Of a DNA stretch of 64,000 bases, positions 15,823-26,828 are shown one piece after another. A program made the position numbers and the translations under genes. Numbering within the stretch: position 1 is the stretch's first letter; each line of letters starts with the position of its first letter. Source of the stretch: Pseudolysinimonas yzui (GTDB taxonomy: Bacteria; Actinomycetota; Actinomycetes; Actinomycetales; Microbacteriaceae); the NCBI RefSeq assembly GCF_014653215.1, contig NZ_BNAI01000005.1, positions 62,001 to 126,000 on the forward strand. The letters are read 5' to 3'. The notes under the pieces are model-generated. The model had not been told where the DNA came from and did not search any database. It saw only the letters and a list, made by a program, of their open reading frames with translations.

Positions 15823-17202
15823 CGCGGCGCTGTTTCGACGCGGGGGGCGGACGAACAGCATCAGCACGAGGCCGACCAAGAGGATGAGCACGATCCCGAG
15901 CACTCCCCACGCCGTCGAGCCGAAGATCGCGATCGCGCCCGCCCATGCGAGCGGAGACAGGAAGCTCGCCGCCCGGCCGGTGGTCGCGTAGAGCCCGAAG
16001 ATCTCGCCCTCGCGCCCAGCCGGGGTGAGGCGGGCGAGGAACGACCGGCTCGCGGCCTGGGCCGGCCCGACGAACACCGTCAGCAGCAGCCCGAAGATCC
16101 AGAACACCGTCGTGCCGAGGTCGCGGGCGAAGAAGACGACGAGCCCCGCCACGACGAGTCCGGTGAGCGCGGTGAGGATGACGGCGCGCGCCCCGAAGCG
16201 GTCGTCGAAGCGTCCGGCGATGATGGTGCTGATTCCCGCGATGATGTTCGCCGCGACCCCGAAGAGGATGACCTCGATCTGGCTGAAGCCGAAGACGGTG
16301 GCGGCGATGATGGCGCCGAAGGTGAAGACTCCGGCGAGGCCGTCGCGGAACACCGCGCTCGCCAGCAGGAACCAGAAGGTCGGACGGGTCTCGCGGAAGA
16401 TGCGGATGATGTCCTTTACGAGCACGACGTAGCTGCGGAAGAAGCCGACCTTCTCGCGGCCGGCGGCGGGAGGGGCCTCGGGCACGTTGAGGAAGATCGG
16501 GATGCAGAACAGCACCGTCCACACCGCACACCCGACGGCGACGATCCGGATGTTGAGCCCATCCTCGGTCGGGATGCCGAACCACGCACTCTGCTGCATG
16601 ACGACGACGATGACGAGCGCGACGATGCCGCCGAGGTAGCCGAAGCCCCAGCCGAGTCCGCTGATGCGTCCCACCGTCTTCGGCGTCGACACCTGCACGA
16701 GCATCGCGTTGTAGTTGACGCCGGCGATCTCGCTGAACACCGACCCGACGGCGATGAGGCCCGCCCCGAGCCAGAAGAACGAGTAGTCGGCCTCGACGAA
16801 GAACAACAGCGCCGTCGTGACCACCAGAAGACCGGTCGCGATCCCCAGGGTGAGCTTGCGGCGGCCGCTGGCATCCGCGCGCTGGCCGAGAACGGGAGCG
16901 AGCAGCGCGATGAGGACGCCGGCCACGCCGATCGCCAGGCCCAGGCCCGAGGTCAGGACGGCGTTCTCACCGCTCGCGTCGGGCTCGGTGCCGGCCGGAA
17001 GGAAGAGTTCGCTCGTGAGATAGACGGAGAAGACGAACGTCAGAATGACGGTGTTGAACGGCTGCGTCGCCCAGTCCCAGAGGGCCCACGACCACACCTG
17101 TTTCTTCGGGACGACCTTCCCCTCCTGGAGGTCGAGTCCCATGACGCCGATGGCGCCCGTGTTCGCGGTGGTCGGGATGACGTCGGGGCGAGGGTCGGTC
17201 AT
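15811..17202 (-). CDS. MFS transporter, UMF1/Atg22-like
   Basis: 463 residues with about twelve hydrophobic segments. The N-terminal WSWALWDWATQPFNTVILTF motif is characteristic of the UMF1 (Atg22-like) branch of the major facilitator superfamily. Substrate unknown. The gene converges on the crt operon with a 12-bp overlap of coding ends. ATG 17202 is supported by TAGCGT 6 nt upstream. Nothing links it to carotenoid export beyond position. Confidence 0.85.
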   Translation of the reverse strand: MTDPRPDVIPTTANTGAIGVMGLDLQEGKVVPKKQVWSWALWDWATQPFNTVILTFVFSVYLTSELFLPAGTEPDASGENAVLTSGLGLAIGVAGVLIALLAPVLGQRADASGRRKLTLGIATGLLVVTTALLFFVEADYSFFWLGAGLIAVGSVFSEIAGVNYNAMLVQVSTPKTVGRISGLGWGFGYLGGIVALVIVVVMQQSAWFGIPTEDGLNIRIVAVGCAVWTVLFCIPIFLNVPEAPPAAGREKVGFFRSYVVLVKDIIRIFRETRPTFWFLLASAVFRDGLAGVFTFGAIIAATVFGFSQIEVILFGVAANIIAGISTIIAGRFDDRFGARAVILTALTGLVVAGLVVFFARDLGTTVFWIFGLLLTVFVGPAQAASRSFLARLTPAGREGEIFGLYATTGRAASFLSPLAWAGAIAIFGSTAWGVLGIVLILLVGLVLMLFVRPPRRNSAASAG

Positions 17203-17208
17203 GGCGGC

Positions 17209-17214
17209 ACGCTA
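17209..17214 (-). promoter_or_regulatory. -10 element, leaderless promoter of MFS gene
   Basis: TAGCGT on the minus strand, 6-nt spacer, then ATG at 17202. Confidence 0.5.
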
Positions 17215-17396
17215 CTTCCGTGAGGTGAACGCCCGGTATCCGCACTGATCCGGGTCACGTGCAACCTACTCTCCGAGGAGCATTTCGCGCGTCAATGCGG
17301 GCGAAAGCGGTCCATCCGGACCGCCGCGGTCGCCCGTGTCCGCCGTAGTCGCCCGGAAAACGCACGTCGGTGGCCGACAGCGGGGAAGACGCAAGG
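17215..17396. other. intergenic region upstream of dnaK control sites
   Basis: No convincing ORF. The only structure seen is a perfect 7-bp inverted repeat with a 4-nt loop (GCGGTCC-ATCC-GGACCGC, 17307-17324). Everything from 17397 on belongs to the dnaK control region. Confidence 0.5.
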
Positions 17397-17417
17397 GTTG
17401 AGTCACGGGGACTCAAG
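17397..17417. promoter_or_regulatory. HAIR operator 1 (HspR binding site)
   Basis: GTTGAGT-N7-ACTCAAG matches the HAIR consensus CTTGAGT-N7-ACTCAAG with one mismatch. It lies directly upstream of the dnaK -35 element. HspR is encoded at the end of the same operon. Confidence 0.9.
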
Positions 17418-17422
17418 TCGAG

Positions 17423-17451
17423 TTGACAAAGTTATCCACAGGTCGCAAACT
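17423..17451 (+). promoter_or_regulatory. dnaK promoter
   Basis: -35 TTGACA (17423-17428), 17-bp spacer, -10 CAAACT (17446-17451). The perfect -35 lies between two HspR operators; the second operator begins in the -10, so repressor binding should block polymerase. Confidence 0.7.
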
Positions 17452-17470
17452 TGAGTCAGCGCGACTCATG
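17450..17470. promoter_or_regulatory. HAIR operator 2 (HspR binding site)
   Basis: CTTGAGT-N7-ACTCATG, one mismatch to the HAIR consensus, overlapping the -10 end of the dnaK promoter. Its last base touches palindromic repeat copy C. Confidence 0.88.
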
Positions 17471-17507
17471 CTTCGACACGCCGGCTGCGCCGGCTACTCA
17501 GCAACCG
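17470..17507. repeat. palindromic repeat copy C, dnaK leader
   Basis: GCTTCGACACGCCGGC, TGC, GCCGGCTACTCAGCAACCG: a diverged copy with a perfect GCCGGC inner stem. It lies in the dnaK 5' leader between operator 2 and the Shine-Dalgarno (AAGGAG at 17525), where the hairpin could affect translation. Confidence 0.7.
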
Positions 17508-17541
17508 GGTCGCATCCATCGAACAAGGAGTACATACGCAC

Positions 17542-19422
<1,881 letters not shown>

Positions 19423-19424
19423 GA

Positions 19425-20132
19425 ATGACCGACGACGCGAAAGACAAGACGCCCAAGGGCGACGACGACGCGCCGAAGATCCACGACAAGCGCAAGATCG
19501 ACCCCGACACCGGGGAGGCGCGCGTGACCGAACCCGTCGCCGACGGCTTCCGCAAGAAGCCGACCGATGAGCCTGTCGAGGACTCCACGGTCGACTCTGA
19601 CGAACCTGCGGTCGACGAAGCGCCGGAGGCCGACGACATCCCGTTGATCGCCGCCGAAGGCGCCGACGTCGAGTTCACCGACGAAGACCTCGAGCTGCTC
19701 GCCGAGGCGGAGCGCGACCTGGTCGCGGAGTACCGCGATCGGGCCGCCCGCGCGGAGGCGGAGTTGAAGAACTTCCGCACCCGCGTGGAACGCGACCGTC
19801 AGGCGAACCGTGAAGTCGTGATCGCCGAAGTCATCCGTTCGCTGCTGCCCGCGATCGACGATCTCGACCGGGCCGACGCGCACGGCGATCTCGTCGAGGG
19901 CAGTCCGCTCGCGATCGTCGCGCAGAAGATCCGCGCCGGCTTCGACAAGTACGGGCTCGTGAAGGTGGGCGAGAAGGGCGAGCGGTTCGACCCGAAGCTG
20001 CATGAAGCGCTCGTGCGCCTCCCGAGTGCGGATGTCGAGTTCGACACGGTCGCGGATGTCATCGAGCCCGGCTACCTGATCGGTGAGCGCCTCATCCGCG
20101 CCGCCAAGGTCGCCGTCTCCTCGCCCGAGTAA
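19425..20132 (+). CDS. grpE: nucleotide exchange factor GrpE
   Basis: 235 residues. The N-terminal ~90 residues are acidic and low-complexity, followed by a coiled coil (about 95-130, EYRDRAARAEAELKNFRTRV) and the GrpE head ending GYLIGERLIRAAKVAVSS. It releases ADP from DnaK. It begins 2 bp after dnaK and is certainly co-transcribed. The acidic extension is longer than in E. coli but common in actinobacteria. Confidence 0.94.
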   Translation: MTDDAKDKTPKGDDDAPKIHDKRKIDPDTGEARVTEPVADGFRKKPTDEPVEDSTVDSDEPAVDEAPEADDIPLIAAEGADVEFTDEDLELLAEAERDLVAEYRDRAARAEAELKNFRTRVERDRQANREVVIAEVIRSLLPAIDDLDRADAHGDLVEGSPLAIVAQKIRAGFDKYGLVKVGEKGERFDPKLHEALVRLPSADVEFDTVADVIEPGYLIGERLIRAAKVAVSSPE

Positions 20133-20160
20133 TCAGTACGAGCAGGCCGGGAGGGCGCGC

Positions 20161-21132
20161 ATGGCCAGTCAGGACTGGTTCGACAAGGACTTCTACGCCG
20201 TTCTCGGCGTGAGCAAGGACGTCTCCGACGCCGACCTCAAGAAGACCTACCGCAAGCTCGCGCGGCAGCATCACCCCGACTCCAACGCGGGGGATGCCAA
20301 GGCCGAGGCGCGGTTCAAGGAGATCAGCGAGGCGTACTCGGTGCTGTCGGATGCCGGCTTGCGTGCCGAGTACGACCAGCTGCGGGCGATGGGGTCGGGC
20401 GCGCGGTTCACCGCGAGCGGAGCGGGCGCTCAGGGCTTCGACGACATCTTCCGCGGCTTCGGCCGGGGAGCGCAGCGCAACCAGAGCGACTTCGACGACA
20501 TCCTCGGCGGGCTCTTCGGCGGCAGCACCGGCCGATTCGGGCAACCGTCGGGCGGGTTCGGCGGGTTCGGCGGCCCCACCAAGGGCGGCGACATCACCGC
20601 CAACACGACCCTCGACTTCCTCACGGCGATCCGCGGCGACACCGTCGGCCTGAAGATGCAGGACGGTCGTGAGGTGAAGGTGAAGATCCCCGCAGGCGTC
20701 GCCGACGGGCAGAAGATCCGGCTCAAGGGCAAAGGCCAGCAGAGCATCGACGGCGGCGAGGCGGGTGACCTCGTCATCACGGTGTCGGTGCGCCCGCATC
20801 CGGTGTTCGAGCGCGACGGGCTCAACCTGCGCGTCGATGTGCCGGTCACGTTCGCCGAGGCCGCACTCGGCGCCACGATCGAGGTGCCGACGCTCGAGGG
20901 CGACGCGGTGCGGCTCAAGGTCGCGGCCGGCACCCCCTCGGGTCGGGTGCTTCGGGTGAAGGGCCGCGGGGTCACCACCCCGAAGGGCACGGGCGATCTG
21001 CTCGCCGAAGTGGTCGTCGCGGTGCCCAGCAACCTGTCGCCCGCGGCGACCGCCGCGCTCGCGGAGTTCGCGAAGGCCACACCCGAGAATCCGCGGGACG
21101 AGCTGCTCGCCCGAGCCCGCGCGGGGAGGTGA
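20161..21132 (+). CDS. dnaJ: DnaJ-type co-chaperone lacking the zinc finger
   Basis: 323 residues from ATG 20161, with GGGAGG upstream. The J domain (5-70) has the HPD motif in QHHPDSN, followed by a Gly/Phe-rich linker (GFGGFGGPTKGG) and a C-terminal substrate-binding region. No CxxCxGxG repeats are present, so this is a type II J protein (CbpA/DnaJ1-like) even though it sits in the dnaK operon. It stimulates DnaK ATPase and delivers substrates. A 28-bp gap separates it from grpE. Confidence 0.93.
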   Translation: MASQDWFDKDFYAVLGVSKDVSDADLKKTYRKLARQHHPDSNAGDAKAEARFKEISEAYSVLSDAGLRAEYDQLRAMGSGARFTASGAGAQGFDDIFRGFGRGAQRNQSDFDDILGGLFGGSTGRFGQPSGGFGGFGGPTKGGDITANTTLDFLTAIRGDTVGLKMQDGREVKVKIPAGVADGQKIRLKGKGQQSIDGGEAGDLVITVSVRPHPVFERDGLNLRVDVPVTFAEAALGATIEVPTLEGDAVRLKVAAGTPSGRVLRVKGRGVTTPKGTGDLLAEVVVAVPSNLSPAATAALAEFAKATPENPRDELLARARAGR

Positions 21133-21566
21133 CGGCGGTGAGCGAACTCGACGAGAACAGCCCGTTGTTCGCGATCGCGGTCGCCGCCGAGCTCAGCGCG
21201 ATGCACCCGCAGACGCTGCGCCAGTACGACAAGCTCGGGCTGGTCAGCCCGCGACGCACCGCCGGGCAGTCGCGGCGCTACTCGATGCGGGATGTCGTGC
21301 AGCTCCGCGAGATCGCCCGCCTGAGCGCGGAGGGCCTCAACCTCGAGGGCATCCGCCGCATCCTCGAACTGGAGAACCAGGTGTCGGCACTCACGGGGCG
21401 CGTGCGCGAACTCGAGCGCGCGCTCGCCGACGAGTTGCTGAACCGCCCGGGCCGCCGCGTCTTCGCGGCGGGTTCGGAAGGCGACGTGATCCCGCTGCGG
21501 GCGGGCACGCGCACCAAGAAGTCGACGTCGGTCGTCGTCTGGCGACCGTTCGGGCCACGGGACTGA
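21129..21566 (+). CDS. hspR: heat-shock repressor HspR (MerR family)
   Basis: 145 residues from GTG 21129, which overlaps dnaJ; GTG 21138 has a better-placed GGGGAGG (8 nt) and may be the real start. The MerR-type helix-turn-helix ([20 protein letters not shown], then [15 protein letters not shown]) is followed by a coiled coil. HspR binds HAIR operators with DnaK as co-repressor; two HAIR sites lie upstream of dnaK, closing an autoregulatory loop. Confidence 0.95.
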   Translation: MTAVSELDENSPLFAIAVAAELSAMHPQTLRQYDKLGLVSPRRTAGQSRRYSMRDVVQLREIARLSAEGLNLEGIRRILELENQVSALTGRVRELERALADELLNRPGRRVFAAGSEGDVIPLRAGTRTKKSTSVVVWRPFGPRD

Positions 21567-21607
21567 AGACCCGAACCAGCCGGTATCGAACGGAGTAGAA
21601 GAAGGTC

Positions 21608-23770
21608 ATGGCCAACATGCAGGGCGCCCCGACCTCGGGGCAGCAGGAGGAGCAGAAGACCGCCCTCCAGCAGTACGGCATCAACCTCACCGAGATCGCC
21701 AAGAGCGGCAAGCTCGACCCGGTGATCGGGCGGGATGCCGAGATCCGCCGGATCAGCCAGGTGCTGACCCGGCGCACCAAGAACAACCCGGTACTCATCG
21801 GCGAGCCCGGCGTCGGCAAGACCGCCGTCGTCGAGGGCCTCGCCCAGCGCATCGTGGCGGGCGACGTCGCCGACTCGCTCAAGGACAAGCAGCTGGTCTC
21901 GCTCGACCTGGCGGCTCTCGTCGCCGGCGCGAAGTACCGCGGCGAATTCGAGGAGCGCCTCAAGGCCGTGCTCAAGGAGATCAACGACTCCGAGGGCCAG
22001 ATCATCACCTTCATCGACGAGCTGCACACCCTCATGGGTGCGGGCGGCGGCGAGGGCTCGGTGGCGGCCGCGAACATGCTCAAGCCGATGCTGGCGCGCG
22101 GCGAGCTGCGCATGATCGGCGCCACGACGCTCAACGAGTACCGCGAATACATCGAGAAGGACGCTGCGCTCGAACGCCGCTTCCAGCAGGTGTACGTCGG
22201 CGAGCCGAGTGTGGAAGACACCGTCGCGATCCTGCGCGGGCTCAAGGAGCGCTACGAGGCCCACCACAAGGTCACGATCGCCGACAGCGCCCTGGTGGCG
22301 GCGGCATCCCTCTCCAACCGGTACATCACCAGCCGCCAGCTGCCCGACAAGGCGATCGACCTCATCGACGAGGCGGCGAGCCGCCTGAAGATGGAGATCG
22401 ACTCGAACCCGGTCGAGATCGACGAACTCAAGCGCGCCGTCGACCGGCTCAAGATCGAAGAGCTCGCCCTCAAGAAGGAGAAGGATGCCGCCTCGAAGGC
22501 GCGGCTCGAGAAGTTGCGTGCCGACATGGCCGAGAAGGAGTCGCAACTCGGGCACCTGCAGACACGGTGGCTCGCCGAGAAGGCGTCGCTGCACTCCGTC
22601 GGCGACCTGAAGACCCAGCTCAACGACGCGCGCATCGAACTCGACCGCGCGATGCGCGAGGGTGACTACCAGAAGGCGTCGAAGCTCAACTACGAGACGA
22701 TCCCCGGCATCGAGACCCGGCTGCAGCAGGCCGAGGAGGCGGAGCAGACCGGGCCGCGCATGGTCAACGACCAGGTGACCGACGAGGACATCGCGTCGGT
22801 CGTCGCGGCCTGGACCGGCATCCCCGTCGACAAGCTCAAGCAGGGCGAGACCGAGAAGCTGCTGAACCTCGAGGGCGAGCTGGGGAAGCGGCTCATCGGG
22901 CAGAAGGATGCCGTTCGTGCGGTCTCCGAGGCGGTGCGGCGCACGCGGGCCGGCATCTCCGACCCCGACCGCCCCACCGGATCGTTCATGTTCCTCGGCC
23001 CGACCGGCGTCGGAAAGACGGAACTCGCGAAGGCGCTCGCCGAGTACCTGTTCGACGACGAGAAGGCGCTCGTGCGCATCGACATGTCGGAGTACGGCGA
23101 GAAGTTCTCGGTCTCGCGTCTCGTCGGTGCCCCTCCCGGGTATGTCGGGTACGAGCAGGGCGGGCAGCTCACCGAAGCCGTGCGCCGTCGCCCCTACTCG
23201 GTGATCCTGCTCGACGAGGTCGAGAAGGCGCACCCCGAGGTATTCGACGTGCTGCTTCAGGTGCTCGACGACGGCCGGCTCACCGACGGCCAGGGCCGCA
23301 CCGTCGACTTTCGCAACACGATCCTGGTGCTGACCTCGAACCTCGGCTCGCAGATCCTCGTCGACCCCAACCTGCCCTGGGAGCAGAAGAAGGCCGCCGT
23401 GAACGACCTCGTGCGACAGGCGTTCAAGCCCGAGTTCGTCAACCGGCTCGATGACATCGTGGTGTTCTCGCCGCTGTCGACCGAGGATCTCGGTCAGATC
23501 GTGTCGCTGTACATCGACCGCCTCGAGCGGCGCCTCGGCGAGCGGCGGCTGCAGCTCGCGGTCACGCCCGAGGCGCGGTCGTGGCTCGCGGAGCGCGGCT
23601 TCGACCCGGTGTACGGGGCCCGGCCGTTGCGCCGGCTCATGCAGCACGAGATCGACGATCGGCTCGCGCGTGCCCTGCTGGCGGGGGACGTCCACGACGG
23701 CGACACGGTGCGCGTCGACCTCGCGGGCGACGACCTCACCGTCTCTCGGATGGAGATCGCGGAGGTCTAG
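21608..23770 (+). CDS. clpB: ClpB-type disaggregase lacking the N-terminal domain
   Basis: 720 residues; ordinary ClpB has about 860. The protein starts close to the first AAA+ module: Walker [10 protein letters not shown] near 76, a coiled-coil middle domain (about 320-425, typical of ClpB rather than ClpA/C), second Walker [10 protein letters not shown] near 462, and C-terminal [15 protein letters not shown]. The Clp_N repeats are missing, and the ATG has GAAGAAGG upstream, so the short form is real, not a missed start. It works with DnaK to dissolve aggregates. No HAIR site is visible in the 41-bp gap after hspR. Confidence 0.92.
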   Translation: MANMQGAPTSGQQEEQKTALQQYGINLTEIAKSGKLDPVIGRDAEIRRISQVLTRRTKNNPVLIGEPGVGKTAVVEGLAQRIVAGDVADSLKDKQLVSLDLAALVAGAKYRGEFEERLKAVLKEINDSEGQIITFIDELHTLMGAGGGEGSVAAANMLKPMLARGELRMIGATTLNEYREYIEKDAALERRFQQVYVGEPSVEDTVAILRGLKERYEAHHKVTIADSALVAAASLSNRYITSRQLPDKAIDLIDEAASRLKMEIDSNPVEIDELKRAVDRLKIEELALKKEKDAASKARLEKLRADMAEKESQLGHLQTRWLAEKASLHSVGDLKTQLNDARIELDRAMREGDYQKASKLNYETIPGIETRLQQAEEAEQTGPRMVNDQVTDEDIASVVAAWTGIPVDKLKQGETEKLLNLEGELGKRLIGQKDAVRAVSEAVRRTRAGISDPDRPTGSFMFLGPTGVGKTELAKALAEYLFDDEKALVRIDMSEYGEKFSVSRLVGAPPGYVGYEQGGQLTEAVRRRPYSVILLDEVEKAHPEVFDVLLQVLDDGRLTDGQGRTVDFRNTILVLTSNLGSQILVDPNLPWEQKKAAVNDLVRQAFKPEFVNRLDDIVVFSPLSTEDLGQIVSLYIDRLERRLGERRLQLAVTPEARSWLAERGFDPVYGARPLRRLMQHEIDDRLARALLAGDVHDGDTVRVDLAGDDLTVSRMEIAEV

Positions 23771-23783
23771 CGCGTCACGCGCC

Positions 23784-23812
23784 TTGACGACTCGGGCTAA
23801 GGCCATTAGCCT
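23784..23812 (+). promoter_or_regulatory. promoter of hydrolase-TetR operon, leaderless
   Basis: -35 TTGACG (23784-23789), 17-bp spacer, -10 TAGCCT (23807-23812), then 7 nt to the ATG at 23820. Both hexamers and spacing are good. Confidence 0.6.
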
Positions 23813-23819
23813 GAAAGCT

Positions 23820-24608
23820 ATGCACGCTCCCCTCGATCCTCGTGTCTCCTATGAGGTCGCCGGCGACGGACCCCTCGTCGTCTGCGTTCCCGGAATGGCC
23901 GACCTGCGATCCACCTTCCGATTCACCGCACCCGCGCTCATCGAGGCGGGCTACCGGGTCGCGATCATCGACCTCCGCGGCCACGGCGACAGCGCGACGG
24001 ACTTCGACCGCTACGACAACCCCGGCAACGCGGAAGACGTGGCAGCGCTCATCGACCACCTCGGGGGCCCGGCCGTGATCATCGGCAACTCGATGGGTGC
24101 GGCCGTCGGCACCCTCGTCGCGGCGGAACGCCCCGACCTCGTCGCCGGACTGGTGCTCGTGGGGCCGTTCGTTCGGAACGGCAAAGCGAACGCCCTGCTC
24201 AGGGCGGTGATGCGCGTCGCGACCTCCGCCCCTCTGGTCGGCGTCACGTGGAAGAGCTATCTGCCCTCTCTCTACCGGGGCACCCCGCCGACGGACCTGC
24301 CGGACTACCTCGCCGCAGTCGCCACCGGCATGAAGGGTCACGAGAAGGCGATCTCCGCGACGATGCGCACGAGCCACGACGTGGCCGAGGCGGCGCTTCC
24401 GCGGGTCACGGCCGACACGCTCGTCGTGATGGGTGAGCTCGACCCCGACTTCCCGTCACCCGCCGGCGAGGCCGCGTGGATCGCCGAGCAGCTCGGTGCC
24501 GAGGTGCTGATGGTGCCGGATGCCGGCCACTACCCGCACTCCCAGCGACCCGATCTCGTCGTGCCGGCCGTCACGGCCTTCCTGCAGAAGGTCACCAGGC
24601 GTGCCTAG
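23820..24608 (+). CDS. alpha/beta hydrolase
   Basis: 262 residues from ATG 23820; the longer ORF starting at 23451 runs through clpB and is rejected. The nucleophile elbow is GNSMGA (Ser near 95), the acid is in GELDPDFP and the catalytic His in PDAGHYPHSQ; DLRGHGDS gives the oxyanion-region motif. It is a soluble esterase/lipase-type or C-C hydrolase; substrate unknown. It overlaps the TetR gene, which probably regulates the pair. Confidence 0.85.
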   Translation: MHAPLDPRVSYEVAGDGPLVVCVPGMADLRSTFRFTAPALIEAGYRVAIIDLRGHGDSATDFDRYDNPGNAEDVAALIDHLGGPAVIIGNSMGAAVGTLVAAERPDLVAGLVLVGPFVRNGKANALLRAVMRVATSAPLVGVTWKSYLPSLYRGTPPTDLPDYLAAVATGMKGHEKAISATMRTSHDVAEAALPRVTADTLVVMGELDPDFPSPAGEAAWIAEQLGAEVLMVPDAGHYPHSQRPDLVVPAVTAFLQKVTRRA

Positions 24609-25170
24609 GGCAGGAGTCACGACCGCCCGGGTCGTCGAAGAGGCCGAGCTCCTCGCCGACGAGGTCGGCCTCGCCGACGTCACCCTCGCGCAGATCGCCG
24701 GACGTCTCGACGTGAAGGTGCCGAGCCTCTACAAGCACGTCGCCGGGCTCGACGCGCTGCACGCGCTCGTGGAGGCCCGGGCGAAGGCCGACCTCGCGGA
24801 TGCGTTGGGCCGCGCAGCGGTGGGCGTTGCGGGCGACGACGCGGTCGACGCGCTGGCCGACGCCTACCGCGACTGGGCGCGCCGGCATCCCGGGCGCTAC
24901 AGCGCCACCCTCAAGGCGCCCGACCCCGACGATGAACCGGCGCAGGTGGCCAGCGCCCGTGCGGTGCAGGTCGTCTTCGACGCCCTCGCCGGGTACGGAC
25001 TGACCGGCGAAGCCGCGATCGACGCCACCCGTGCCTTCCGGGCCGCGCTGCACGGGTTCGTCGCACTCGAGGCCGCCGGCGGCTTCGGGCTTCCTCAGAA
25101 CGTCGACCGCAGCTTCCACAAACTCGTGGATGCGCTCAAGCGATCGCTGCGGGACTGGGACAAGCTCTGA
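24601..25170 (+). CDS. TetR/AcrR-family transcriptional regulator
   Basis: 189 residues from GTG 24601, overlapping the hydrolase end by 8 bp. An N-terminal helix-turn-helix (VTLAQIAGRLDVKVPSLYKH) and a C-terminal ligand domain of the WHG/TetR_C_33 type (DALADAYRDWARRHPGRYSA). It likely controls its own operon (hydrolase, itself, membrane protein). Ligand unknown. Confidence 0.85.
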   Translation: MPRAGVTTARVVEEAELLADEVGLADVTLAQIAGRLDVKVPSLYKHVAGLDALHALVEARAKADLADALGRAAVGVAGDDAVDALADAYRDWARRHPGRYSATLKAPDPDDEPAQVASARAVQVVFDALAGYGLTGEAAIDATRAFRAALHGFVALEAAGGFGLPQNVDRSFHKLVDALKRSLRDWDKL

Positions 25171-25790
25171 TGCGGCGCGCTCTGCTCGTCACCGTCGGTG
25201 CGCTCTTCGTGCTCTACCCCGCCCTCCGCCCCTGGCAGGACGAGACGCTGGCCGACGGGGCGGCTGCGGCGATGGGGTCGCCGTTGTGGGTGGCGTCGCA
25301 CTCACTCGCGATGCTGGGCTTCATCCTGCTTCCCGCGGTGCCGATCGTCTTCGCCTGGCACGAGAAGCGTGGCCGACGCACCCTCGTGTCTGCCGCGATC
25401 GTGCTCTGGCTCGGCGTCGGGCTCGTTCTGCCGTACTACGGCGCGGAGGCGTTCGCGCTCAATGCCGTCGCCACTCTCGGTGGCACCGACCTCATCGCGG
25501 TGTCCGACTCGATCCGTTTCGGGCCGGTGCAGGGCCTCTCGTTCCTGGCGGGTCTGCTCCTGGTCGCGGCGGGCGCCGTGCTCACCGCCGCCGGTCTCGC
25601 CAAGTCCCACCCGTGGTGGCTCGGCGTGGCCTTCGCGGCGGGGTTCGTGCTGTTCGGTCCGCAGTTCGCCGGGCCACCCGCCGTGAGGGTCGCCCACGGC
25701 GTGCTCGTCGGCATCGGCTGCCTGCTCCTCGCGGGGGCGCGCTCAGGCGAGGGCCGGGATGACCTCGCGCTCGAACAGCTCGACGCCTGA
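25170..25790 (+). CDS. multi-pass membrane protein, hypothetical
   Basis: 206 residues, about six hydrophobic segments, no recognised family. ATG overlaps the TetR stop by 1 bp (TGATG), so it is the third gene of the operon. The charged C-terminus is encoded by DNA that overlaps the convergent LLM oxidoreductase gene by 48 bp. Confidence 0.7.
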   Translation: MRRALLVTVGALFVLYPALRPWQDETLADGAAAAMGSPLWVASHSLAMLGFILLPAVPIVFAWHEKRGRRTLVSAAIVLWLGVGLVLPYYGAEAFALNAVATLGGTDLIAVSDSIRFGPVQGLSFLAGLLLVAAGAVLTAAGLAKSHPWWLGVAFAAGFVLFGPQFAGPPAVRVAHGVLVGIGCLLLAGARSGEGRDDLALEQLDA

Positions 25791-26741
25791 GCGGTCGTAG
25801 GCCGACTCCGGGAAGTAGTGGATCGAGTAGCCGAGACCGAGATCGCGGCGTTCCCGCAGCACGTCGACGACCTGCTCGGGAGTCCCCGCGACGGCCTGCG
25901 CGGGGCTCGGCTCGCGGTACTGCGCGGCGACGTCGGCGGCACGCCGGGCGCCGAGGTGCGGCACCAGGCGAGCCTCGACGGCGTCGATGCGGTCGCTCAC
26001 CTCGGCCTCGCTCGCCCCGACGATCGTGTTGAAGTTGCTCGACCGGGTGATGGCGTCGAAGTCGGTGCCGTGCTTGGTGCAGTGCCCCCGCAGGAGCTCG
26101 CTCTTGCGGGCGAACTCCTCCGCGCCGCCGTTGAAGTTGGTGTACCGAGCGTGCTGAGCGGCGATCCGCAGCGTCACCTTCTCACCGCCGCCGGCGACCC
26201 ACAGCGGGATGCCGCCCGCCTGCACCGGCAGCGGCCGCACGATCGCTCCCGACACCTGGTAGTGCTCGCCCTGCAGCGTCGCCGAGCCGGTCTCCCACGC
26301 CTGCCGCATGATCTGCACGCCCTGGTCGAGCATCCGCAGCCGCTCCGGCGCCTCGGGGAACCCGTACCCGTAGGCCCGCCACTCGTGCTCGTACCAGCCG
26401 GCGCCGATGCCCATCTCGAGGCGCCCGCCCGACACGTGGTCGACGGTCGCGGCGACCTTCGCGAGGTAGGCGGGGTTGCGGTAGGCCATGCAGGTGCACA
26501 TCTGCCCGAGGCGGATGCGGTCGGTCACCGCCGCGAACGCTGCCATGAGCGTCCACGCCTCGTGGGTCGCCTCCTCGCTCGGCACGGGCGTCGTGTGGAA
26601 GTGGTCGTAGACCCAGAGCGACTCCCACGGCCCCGCGTCGGCGGCGAGGGCGAGCCCCTTCATCGTCGCCCAGTGCTGCTCCGGCGGGATCCCCACCAGG
26701 TCGAAGCGCCAGCCCTGCGGAATGAAGATGCCGAATCTCAT
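25743..26741 (-). CDS. LLM-class F420-dependent oxidoreductase
   Basis: 332 residues, luciferase-like TIM barrel (MRFGIFIPQGW, ESLWVYDHFHTTP, GGRLEMGIGAGWYEHEW). The family uses F420 or FMN; actinobacterial members of this size mostly use F420. Substrate unknown. ATG 26741 is backed by a TAGCTT box 6 nt upstream. Its 3' end overlaps the convergent membrane-protein gene. Confidence 0.88.
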   Translation of the reverse strand: MRFGIFIPQGWRFDLVGIPPEQHWATMKGLALAADAGPWESLWVYDHFHTTPVPSEEATHEAWTLMAAFAAVTDRIRLGQMCTCMAYRNPAYLAKVAATVDHVSGGRLEMGIGAGWYEHEWRAYGYGFPEAPERLRMLDQGVQIMRQAWETGSATLQGEHYQVSGAIVRPLPVQAGGIPLWVAGGGEKVTLRIAAQHARYTNFNGGAEEFARKSELLRGHCTKHGTDFDAITRSSNFNTIVGASEAEVSDRIDAVEARLVPHLGARRAADVAAQYREPSPAQAVAGTPEQVVDVLRERRDLGLGYSIHYFPESAYDRSGVELFEREVIPALA

Positions 26742-26747
26742 TCTTCG

Positions 26748-26753
26748 AAGCTA
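26748..26753 (-). promoter_or_regulatory. -10 element, leaderless promoter of LLM gene
   Basis: TAGCTT on the minus strand, 6-nt spacer, then ATG at 26741. Confidence 0.5.
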
Positions 26754-26816
26754 CTTGCATACTGGGTAGGGCCGACGTCACGGCTCGTGCCCGGAGTGGT
26801 CGGGTGGGGCGACGGG

Positions 26817-26822
26817 TAGTTT
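26817..26822 (+). promoter_or_regulatory. -10 element, leaderless promoter of alcohol dehydrogenase
   Basis: TAGTTT, 6-nt spacer, then GTG at 26829. The GAGG in the spacer is too close to serve as a ribosome site. Confidence 0.5.
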
Positions 26823-26828
26823 TGAGGA

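Noticed and set aside
17397-17470. CRISPR-like repeat-spacer-repeat
   Set aside because: The repeats are HAIR operators with a promoter between; only two copies and no array or cas genes anywhere.
21278-23806. 842-residue minus-strand ORF opposite clpB
   Set aside because: Composition is the Arg/Leu/Val-rich pattern of an antisense shadow; the plus strand encodes an unmistakable ClpB.
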